Shown in pieces: positions 1 to 5,858 of a stretch of 9,130 nt of DNA (positions are counted from its first letter, which is position 1; each line of letters opens with the position of its first letter). The stretch spans positions 1-9,130 of the forward strand of contig JAVCCT010000243.1 in the NCBI GenBank assembly GCA_030765325.1, in the 5' to 3' direction. The position numbers and the translations under genes are program-made. This DNA is from Candidatus Stygibacter frigidus (GTDB lineage Bacteria; Cloacimonadota; Cloacimonadia; Cloacimonadales; TCS61). The notes below the pieces were generated by a model, which saw only the letters and a list, made by a program, of their open reading frames with translations, had not been told where the DNA came from and made no database searches.

Positions 1-144
1 ATGATTAGGATCTAAGAATGATGATGAATTATTATGAGATGGTTTAAGAGTGGTTTTGAGGAAATTTGGTGTGGAAATTTAGATATTTTGTAGTTAGAGA
101 ATGTAAAACTTTGTGAGATGGTACGGAAGTATTATTATTTTTAT

Positions 145-180
145 GGACAGGATGGACTTAGAGGACGAAGTAGACATTAG
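145..180. repeat. Left block of degenerate 9-bp GGAC repeats
   Basis: Four 9-bp units lie head to tail: ggacaggat, ggacttaga, ggacgaagt and the decayed agacattag. Positions 154-170 match 8524-8540 exactly over 17 bp, in the same orientation, and both blocks follow a similar tttatgg sequence. The block sits just past the stop codon of the TIR gene, so the two copies bracket the whole restriction locus. It looks like a dispersed intergenic tandem repeat; a role in exchange of the island is inference. Confidence 0.6.
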
Positions 181-184
181 GGGT

Positions 185-1801
185 TTATTTTAGTACTTTG
201 ATCAATGATCCTACTAATTTATCAAAGTTATCTGTTTTTAGAGCTTTTATATTACCTAAATGAAGAGATAATTGCATTACTTCTTCTTGCGCGACATTAT
301 GCCAGATGGGAAGGATTCTGTTTTTACCTGATTGAATTTCTAAGGCAGTAATACTATCAAATTCTCTTTTTGCCCATTTCTTATTTTTAATATATTCTGG
401 TGAAATGATCAATATACACTTATCACATTTACTTAAGCCAGACTGTATTTTATCGTGAATGCTATCTCCAATTTTAATTTCAAAATCATCATACCAGATT
501 ACTATACCCTCTTTTATTAAACGTTGAACAAGCGGTACCACAACATCGGATTTTGCGGAATAATCATAAGAGATGAAAGCTACTGGATTTTGTTTCTTAA
601 TCTCAAGATAATTTAAATCATATACTTCAACGCTTAAACCTCTATCAGAAGCATAAGAATGCAGTTCCTGCTTTATTCCAATATCGATGAAGGTTTCAGA
701 ATAGAAGAATATTTTATTAGAGAAAACCAGATCATTTAGTTTTACTTCATGATAATCATGGCTTTTAGAAGTACCTCCTACTATAGAATCTAATCGATTT
801 GTAATTCTATCTATATTATCAACAATTTTTTTCATTCCCTCAATATTGAATATTTTGGTAAGGAACAATATCCTTATAAAATATATATTAATCTTGCAAT
901 TATAATGTTTTTGTAGAAGCGTAGGAATAGAGTGATCTTTAATTTTCAAACCAATTAAATCACCAAAATTAGCAGACAGATTTTTGTGGTCAGAAGAAAA
1001 TAAAGATCCTAATGATATACTCTGTGAATTGTTCTTGTTTTTCAGTATGGAATCCTTTATATAATTTTTTGAATCATAAATTGTAATCTGGCTTTTATAG
1101 AAGCTTATAAGGCTATTATGCAATTCAATCTTATATTTACGTCGTCCTATAGATTTTTTTTGCAGTTCAATAAGATCAGCAATATCTGCTAATAATATAA
1201 AATGTTTATGAATAAAGGCTTCGCGTATAACATCATCTGGATTAGTATATTCCCAATCGGATATGTTTAAATTGTCATTTATGAAATCAATATAAAAATT
1301 ACTAATTAATGGTGTAAGCTTTTTTTGAATATTTATTATATTTCTATAAATTTTATCAGTTTCTATATCATATGATTTTGAATTTTTTATTATAATGGAA
1401 CCGTTTGAGTGACAAATATCGTTTCTAATTTTTACGCTATGTAAGAATTTACCAATATCATCATTATTACAATCTAACAATTTAAGTAATCTAATTATTT
1501 TGCTTTCAGGAAAAAAACTAAAATCAAATGGTGAAGTTGATTTATTGAATATACTTTCTTCATTTTTACTAATAATAAATATTGACTTTGAGAAATTTAA
1601 AGGTTCAATAGTTTTATATTTCCACAAAGTAACATAAATATAAATCATATATAGCATATGGAACAAAAGAAAGGAAAACTGAAAATTCCCTATATCATAG
1701 TTTTTGTTTAAGCTATCTACAATGAAGTCAACATAATTCTCATTTTCAAGATTTTTCTGTTTTATGGGCAAATGAAATGTAACATCTAGAATATCAGCCA
1801 T
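185..1801 (-). CDS. HEPN-like/TIR-domain effector, last gene of the Type I R-M locus
   Basis: The protein is 538 residues if it starts at the ATG at 1801. An in-frame TTG at 1825 would add 8 residues, but it overlaps the upstream gene and has no ribosome binding site. The C-terminal part (about 405-538) is a TIR domain. It shows the FISYDYSAK strand, IVIWYDDFEIKIGDS as in bacterial TIR_2 proteins, and WAKRE, where W476 and E480 fit the WCxxE-type catalytic glutamate of NAD-cleaving TIR domains. The all-helical N-terminal half contains RNDICH, an R-x4-H motif (R126, H131) typical of HEPN ribonuclease domains. A strongly hydrophobic helix lies near residues 40-62. Residues about 363-404 form an unassigned alpha/beta linker. 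The ATG follows the hsdMS stop after one base (TGA-T-ATG) with only a weak ribosome binding site, so re-initiation coupling is likely. Inferred role: an abortive-infection effector that destroys NAD and perhaps RNA, possibly held silent by the R-M complex. The TIR call is firm, the HEPN call moderate, the function inferred. The gene is very AT-rich (15 of 60 bases are G or C at 1381-1440). Confidence 0.85.
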   Translation of the reverse strand: MADILDVTFHLPIKQKNLENENYVDFIVDSLNKNYDIGNFQFSFLLFHMLYMIYIYVTLWKYKTIEPLNFSKSIFIISKNEESIFNKSTSPFDFSFFPESKIIRLLKLLDCNNDDIGKFLHSVKIRNDICHSNGSIIIKNSKSYDIETDKIYRNIINIQKKLTPLISNFYIDFINDNLNISDWEYTNPDDVIREAFIHKHFILLADIADLIELQKKSIGRRKYKIELHNSLISFYKSQITIYDSKNYIKDSILKNKNNSQSISLGSLFSSDHKNLSANFGDLIGLKIKDHSIPTLLQKHYNCKINIYFIRILFLTKIFNIEGMKKIVDNIDRITNRLDSIVGGTSKSHDYHEVKLNDLVFSNKIFFYSETFIDIGIKQELHSYASDRGLSVEVYDLNYLEIKKQNPVAFISYDYSAKSDVVVPLVQRLIKEGIVIWYDDFEIKIGDSIHDKIQSGLSKCDKCILIISPEYIKNKKWAKREFDSITALEIQSGKNRILPIWHNVAQEEVMQLSLHLGNIKALKTDNFDKLVGSLIKVLK

Positions 1802-1802
1802 A

Positions 1803-4199
1803 TCATTTTGTCCATAAAGATTCAATTTTATTATTAATTTTATTTGAATAATGTGATATTATTTCTTTTGTGTTCTCAATAAATTTAAGCTCTTTTTCAA
1901 TCGAATTTATTATCTTAGTTTGAACCATAATAGATGGTAATGGAATTATATGCTCTGATAATATTGAAATTGGAATTCTTTTTTGACCAGCAGATCCAGT
2001 CATACTATTTTTGTATCTTTCAATGAAATTATTATTGGCAATGAAAAAATATAAAAAACTAGGTAGAATATTATCTCTTGCTCTAAAAACATGAAACTCA
2101 GTGGAACCAAAACCAATGCCATTCTTTAATCCTCTTACAAGACATACTTTACCGTTCTCGAAGCAGGGAGTAATCTTCGCAAGTAATATGTCATCTTCTC
2201 TAAAATATGTATATCCAGAATATACATCTTCGATCTTTCTAATGTCCATAGGTGTTAGGAGATATGAGTTTACATTAACATCTTTCATGGGTAAAAAGGA
2301 GACTTCAATAGATTTATCGAAATTTTTCAATTCACTTTTACCGGGATTCATTTCACACACATCACCCAACTTCACATTTCCCCACTCGGGATCAATATCT
2401 ATGTGCGGTTTATAATTATCTACAACCTGTCTGGCTCCTTCTATGATCTTCTCATAACCTTCAATTTCTTCTACTATTTCTTGCTGAATTTTTAATGGAG
2501 GTAAGGGGATTTTGATATTTTTTAAAATCCTAAAATGCCTTGAATAGCCTAAATTTTCTATTTCAATATTTCTCAAAGTATAAAATAGAAATTTTGAATT
2601 AACTCCTTCGATCGGTTTCAATATTTTAATTCCATCTGCTCCTTGAATAAAATCGTAATCAATATATTTTATCACTCTTGTATGATCACCAAATATGATA
2701 ACAGGTTTATGCACTTTTATCAAAAATTCTTCACTATCAAAATAACCCGCAATTTTACTTTGAGATTGATCAATTACGGGATACTTACCCATTACTTTGA
2801 AATCAGATTTTTTAAGTTTAGATGGTGGTGAGACTATTTCTACAATATTTTTTATTGAATAGTTATCCCATTTTCCGGAATAGACTACTTCTTCGACATA
2901 TCTATTAGCAGATAGATTATATTCATTATCCCTGATCTTTTGTTTTATTACTCTACTGGCAATTATGCAATTATCCGGCAGTTTGTTATTTAGTCTGCAT
3001 TCGGAGAGGATATTCAGAGCTTCGGGGAGATCATTAGCCTTGATTTGATTACGTTGAGCGCCGAGGTTATAGCCGTCATTGGAGATTTGTATAAAGAGGA
3101 TATCGTCACGTTTTTTTGCCAGTCTGCGGTCAAAAAGTAGTATGGAAGTTTTAACACCGGAATAGGGATTGAAGCAACCTGAGGGCAGGGAAATAACAGC
3201 CCAGAGGAAATTATCATCGATCATTTTGCGGCGGAGAGCTTTATGGGTTTTCTGGCTTTGAAAGATTATGCCTTCGGGAACGATGACACCGGCTTTTCCA
3301 TCGAGGGTGAGATGATCCATTATATAATCCACAAAAAGCACTTCTGAGCGGGAGGACTGGATGGAGAACTGCCTATGTGGTTCAATGCCGCCTTTGGGAG
3401 TCATGAAGGGTGGATTTGCCAGGATGACGGTAAAATTATCATCCCAGTAATCAGTACTGGAAAGTGTGTCATATTCATGAATCTGAGGATTTGGGAAGCG
3501 ATGCAGGAACATATTGACGAGGCTTAATTTTACCATGTCCGGGGATATATCATAACCGACCACGTTATGAACGAGTCTTTCACGGTCTCTGGCAGAGAGT
3601 TCACTGCTATCCATAATATATTTATAGGCAGAAATCAGGAAACCAGCAGTACCGCAAGCAGGATCAAGGATAATATCATTTTTATCGGGATCAACAGCCT
3701 GGACGATAAAATCTATAATATGCCTGGGGGTGCGGAATTGACCGGCATCACCTTGAGAACCCATGACAGAGAGCAAGTATTCAAAGGCATCACCGAGTTT
3801 TTCGGAGTGGTCATAATCGAAGCCGTCAATAACCGAAAGGAACATGTTTAGAGTTCTTTCATCTCTGAAGGGCAGGTAGGCATCCTTGAAAATAAAGCGG
3901 AATAGCTGGGGAATATCAGGATTTCTCTCCATTTTTGCCAGACCTTCACTGAAGAGGTCAAATCTTTCTCTTCCACTTAAGGCAACACTCATCAGTTTGC
4001 GCCAGCTATACTTTTTATATTCACCAATGAAGTAACTTGCTTTTCCACCATAGACTTCACTTTGTCTATCCATATCATCCATAAATTTATATATCAGGGT
4101 AATCGTGATCAAATCTATCTGAGATTTTGGTATAGGAATCTTACCTACGAGTATGTTCCGCGCAGTATCAATCTTTCTTTTTACTTCTGAATAATCCAT
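1803..4199 (-). CDS. hsdMS: Type I restriction-modification methylase-specificity fusion (HsdM-HsdS)
   Basis: This 798-residue protein joins an N6-adenine methyltransferase to a complete specificity subunit. Residues about 1-150 are the helical HsdM N-terminal domain. Motif I is DPACGTAGF (179-187), which binds S-adenosylmethionine, and motif IV is NPPF (262-265), the catalytic loop that flips the target adenine. The methylase core ends near 440. Residues about 447-565 form a first target recognition domain ending in IPLPPLKIQQEI. A helical spacer follows (566-600), then a second target recognition domain (about 607-755) ending in IIPLPSIMVQTKI, then a final helix to 790. Two recognition domains imply a bipartite, asymmetric site, and one fused chain could act as an MS unit needing only HsdR to cut. 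HsdM and HsdS are usually separate proteins of roughly 500 and 400 residues, so the fusion is compact. The ATG start has GGAG five bases upstream. The stop lies one base before the TIR gene. The methylase half is clearly richer in GC than the specificity half, suggesting exchange of the specificity region. Confidence 0.93.
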   Translation of the reverse strand: MDYSEVKRKIDTARNILVGKIPIPKSQIDLITITLIYKFMDDMDRQSEVYGGKASYFIGEYKKYSWRKLMSVALSGRERFDLFSEGLAKMERNPDIPQLFRFIFKDAYLPFRDERTLNMFLSVIDGFDYDHSEKLGDAFEYLLSVMGSQGDAGQFRTPRHIIDFIVQAVDPDKNDIILDPACGTAGFLISAYKYIMDSSELSARDRERLVHNVVGYDISPDMVKLSLVNMFLHRFPNPQIHEYDTLSSTDYWDDNFTVILANPPFMTPKGGIEPHRQFSIQSSRSEVLFVDYIMDHLTLDGKAGVIVPEGIIFQSQKTHKALRRKMIDDNFLWAVISLPSGCFNPYSGVKTSILLFDRRLAKKRDDILFIQISNDGYNLGAQRNQIKANDLPEALNILSECRLNNKLPDNCIIASRVIKQKIRDNEYNLSANRYVEEVVYSGKWDNYSIKNIVEIVSPPSKLKKSDFKVMGKYPVIDQSQSKIAGYFDSEEFLIKVHKPVIIFGDHTRVIKYIDYDFIQGADGIKILKPIEGVNSKFLFYTLRNIEIENLGYSRHFRILKNIKIPLPPLKIQQEIVEEIEGYEKIIEGARQVVDNYKPHIDIDPEWGNVKLGDVCEMNPGKSELKNFDKSIEVSFLPMKDVNVNSYLLTPMDIRKIEDVYSGYTYFREDDILLAKITPCFENGKVCLVRGLKNGIGFGSTEFHVFRARDNILPSFLYFFIANNNFIERYKNSMTGSAGQKRIPISILSEHIIPLPSIMVQTKIINSIEKELKFIENTKEIISHYSNKINNKIESLWTK

Positions 4200-4375
4200 A
4201 TCTACTCCAAATCCATTTTCTCAATATTTAACATATCATTGTATTGGCAGCTCATCTGTCAAGTGTAGAAATAGTAACGATGTCGTCTCATTTTTGGTGA
4301 CCTTAGTCATTTATAAGTCCTTTTCCTCAGTTTTTAGTTGACACATTTCTAATTCCTATTTGTTTTTGTCATGAC
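4200..4375 (-). other. Intergenic leader of hsdMS with repeat copies
   Basis: This 176-bp gap between the small nuclease-like gene and hsdMS contains one copy of a 20-bp direct repeat and borders the other. On the minus strand it also holds a 24-codon open frame (4310 to 4236) with an AAGGA sequence before its ATG; I have no evidence that it is expressed. A TTGACA lies on the minus strand within the left repeat copy (4254-4259), but no good -10 box follows at the usual spacing, so a promoter for hsdMS is possible but not supported. No terminator hairpin with a T run is visible after the upstream gene. Confidence 0.35.
4251..4270. repeat. 20-bp direct repeat, copy 1
   Basis: The sequence ctcatctgtcaagtgtagaa recurs at 4375-4394 with one mismatch (19 of 20), 124 bp away in the same orientation. 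This copy is intergenic, upstream of hsdMS. Nearby sequence on the minus strand (GGTCACCAAAAATGAG) is loosely reminiscent of the multiple terminal repeats of IS21-type insertion sequences, but I cannot confirm this. Confidence 0.6.
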
Positions 4376-4394
4376 TCATCTGCCAAGTGTAGAA
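4375..4394. repeat. 20-bp direct repeat, copy 2, covering a gene's 3' end
   Basis: The sequence ctcatctgccaagtgtagaa is the second copy of the repeat at 4251-4270. It contains the stop codon and the last five codons (STLGR) of the small nuclease-like gene. The 3' end of that gene may therefore be borrowed from repeat or insertion-sequence DNA, or the repeat may come from partial duplication of the gene's end. Confidence 0.6.
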
Positions 4395-4906
4395 GGAGTT
4401 CGGACCTCGGTTATGCCGGGGTTGGCTTTTTTATACCTTTTCAGTAGGTTTTTTAAGTAATTTTTCTCTGGCGGGAATGCAGTAATCAAAAAATAATCAG
4501 TATAGTTTCTTTTTTCTCGTACTGACAGCACAATCAGATAGTGATGATAAGATTTATCATCTAATAAAATATGATCTCTTAATTCATGCCCCTTTTTCTC
4601 TCTCCATAAATAAATATACTGTGAATCAATATTATCAGTTATTGGTTTTATCCAGGGTATTCTTTCCATCCTTCTTAGATCCGGTTGTCTTTCTTTTTCT
4701 CCTTGCTTCTGGATTATATGCCAAAACAGCTTCAGTTTATCGTCTTCAAAACAATTCTCATCGGCAGGTCTAACCAAAGTATTTTTGTAAATCAATCTCT
4801 TTTGTACAATATCGGTATAAAAAATGCGATAAATTCTTTCTAAAAAACTATCCCAGTTACCTCCCATATCTGATATTTTAACTATTTCCGGTAACCAATC
4901 TAACAT
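4376..4906 (-). CDS. Small protein of a conserved unnamed family, possible BECR-fold nuclease/toxin
   Basis: The protein has 176 residues. I recognise its pattern but not a firm family name. Conserved-looking blocks are FWHII (61-65), ERQPDLRR (72-79), ERIPW (81-85), W101, the strand YLIVLSVREKR (123-133) and YFLITAFPPE (138-147). The two closing strands with a histidine- and arginine-rich middle resemble the barnase-EndoU-ColicinE5-RelE (BECR) ribonuclease fold, which would make it an RNA-cutting toxin; this is inference. Its ATG lies inside the last codons of the DUF3800 gene (7-base overlap), with AGGAG seven bases upstream, so the two genes are translated together and probably work together. 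The last residues (PSTLGR and stop) lie in a 20-bp direct repeat and may not be original. No signal peptide or membrane segment is seen, so it is presumably cytoplasmic. Confidence 0.72.
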   Translation of the reverse strand: MLDWLPEIVKISDMGGNWDSFLERIYRIFYTDIVQKRLIYKNTLVRPADENCFEDDKLKLFWHIIQKQGEKERQPDLRRMERIPWIKPITDNIDSQYIYLWREKKGHELRDHILLDDKSYHHYLIVLSVREKRNYTDYFLITAFPPEKNYLKNLLKRYKKANPGITEVRTPSTLGR

Positions 4907-5631
4907 TCATCATCTCCTGATCTTCTACCCTTCCAAATCAAAATATTGAATTTTTTTTCTGATAGATATGAATTTCTCAATAATGAATAACTTCTCCCAA
5001 TATCATATAGTCTGTTTTTTATTTTACTAATAATTTCCAGTTTTGCCTTACTTGTTTGACACCCGCGGTGTAAATAACTCAAAGATCCAATTATTAGATC
5101 TGTTATCTGTAGAATCTCTGATTCATGTGATCTGATCTGCTGCATTTTTCTAATCAAATTTCCTGAAAAGTCATAATTTGCATTCTGAGAGATTGTTTTC
5201 AGGTTCTCGATTTTTTTATATCCTTCTGTATCTTTGATATCCAGATAGATATTATACTGACTATGGGGTTCCCAGATTTGTTTTAACATTGTAAAATACA
5301 TCTTGTAATAAAAATCATCATGAGTTTGAAAATAAACTTCATGCTTCAATATTGATTTATCTGGAATAACAATTCCTCTGAAATGAAGGTCTGAATTATC
5401 GAAAAAATAATTTATCAATGCAATATAAAGGTCTAAGTTTGCTGGAGACACTTTTACCCATTTAACCTCAGCATAAGGGTTGAAGTTATTATCTTTTTTA
5501 ATATCTCTGATACGATCATTAATCTCTGAAACTACTTCTATTTCACACCAGATCCCACCAATAACCATTGTTTTCTGGTTATCATTTTCAAGATGGCAGC
5601 TCTCATCACAATATACATTATATACTTTCAT
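4900..5631 (-). CDS. DUF3800 family protein (RNase H-like fold)
   Basis: The 243-residue length is normal for DUF3800. The N-terminus has the hallmark YCDES (7-11, acidic D9 and E10). Later come AEVKW (54-58, E55), YLDIK (129-133, D131) and LQITDLIIGSL (174-184, D178). D9, E55, D131 and D178 are spaced like the metal-binding acidic residues of RNase H-like nucleases, the fold generally assigned to this family, so nuclease activity is plausible though the substrate is unknown. DUF3800 genes are common in phage and defence islands. The ATG start has a strong AGGAG six bases upstream. The gene overlaps the next one by 7 bases and lies between hsdR and hsdMS, where neither is needed for a Type I enzyme. 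It is very AT-rich (12 of 60 bases are G or C at 5281-5340), unlike hsdR, which points to separate acquisition. Confidence 0.85.
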   Translation of the reverse strand: MKVYNVYCDESCHLENDNQKTMVIGGIWCEIEVVSEINDRIRDIKKDNNFNPYAEVKWVKVSPANLDLYIALINYFFDNSDLHFRGIVIPDKSILKHEVYFQTHDDFYYKMYFTMLKQIWEPHSQYNIYLDIKDTEGYKKIENLKTISQNANYDFSGNLIRKMQQIRSHESEILQITDLIIGSLSYLHRGCQTSKAKLEIISKIKNRLYDIGRSYSLLRNSYLSEKKFNILIWKGRRSGDDEC

Positions 5632-5671
5632 CTTTACTCCTGATTATCTTACTGATTGTTAAATAAGATGA

Positions 5672-5699
5672 GGGCTTTAGTGAATCTCACTAAAAACCC
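5672..5699. other. Hairpin-forming inverted repeat between hsdR and the DUF3800 gene
   Basis: Perfect 8-bp arms tttagtga (5676-5683) and tcactaaa (5687-5694) enclose a 3-base loop. A small bulge extends them to ggg (5672-5674) pairing with ccc (5697-5699). No T run follows on either strand, so it is not a standard intrinsic terminator. It could be an operator, an attenuating structure or an RNA processing site reducing read-through from hsdR. Confidence 0.5.
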
Positions 5700-5710
5700 C
5701 CAAAAATTCT

Positions 5711-5765
5711 CGCCTTGTTTGAGCTTGTACCGAGGTACAGAGGCTTATCGAGCCTTACGACCAAA
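5711..5765. repeat. REP-like palindromic intergenic element
   Basis: The core is an inverted repeat, tgtacc (5726-5731) and ggtaca (5734-5739), within a longer imperfect stem that runs from gccttgtttgagc to gaggcttatcgagcc. The pattern resembles dispersed repetitive extragenic palindromes in many bacterial genomes, whose translation gives the spurious peptide RLDKPLYLGTSSNKA. It lies after the hsdR stop codon. One copy in one window cannot prove repetition. Confidence 0.4.
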
Positions 5766-5858
5766 AGATAAGATAGCAGTAGTCCAATGTCAAGTTTTTT
5801 CTTGAACAAGAGAATCTTTTTCATATATTTGAGCCTTTCGGGGTTATTTATCATCACA

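Noticed and set aside
1..144. Possible gene end at the left edge of the window
   Set aside because: All plus- and minus-strand frames here are short, and no peptide resembles a known family. Nothing is supported apart from the repeat that follows.
145..180. CRISPR-like reading of the GGAC units
   Set aside because: The 9-bp units are contiguous, without unique spacers, and no cas genes are present, so they are a simple degenerate tandem repeat.
1823..1825. TTG start for the TIR gene
   Set aside because: It overlaps hsdMS by 23 bases with no ribosome binding sequence, while an ATG lies one base after the hsdMS stop.
4236..4310. 24-codon minus-strand frame with AAGGA before its ATG, upstream of hsdMS
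   Set aside because: It is too short to judge, overlaps the 20-bp repeat, and has no recognisable sequence; chance is likely in AT-rich DNA.
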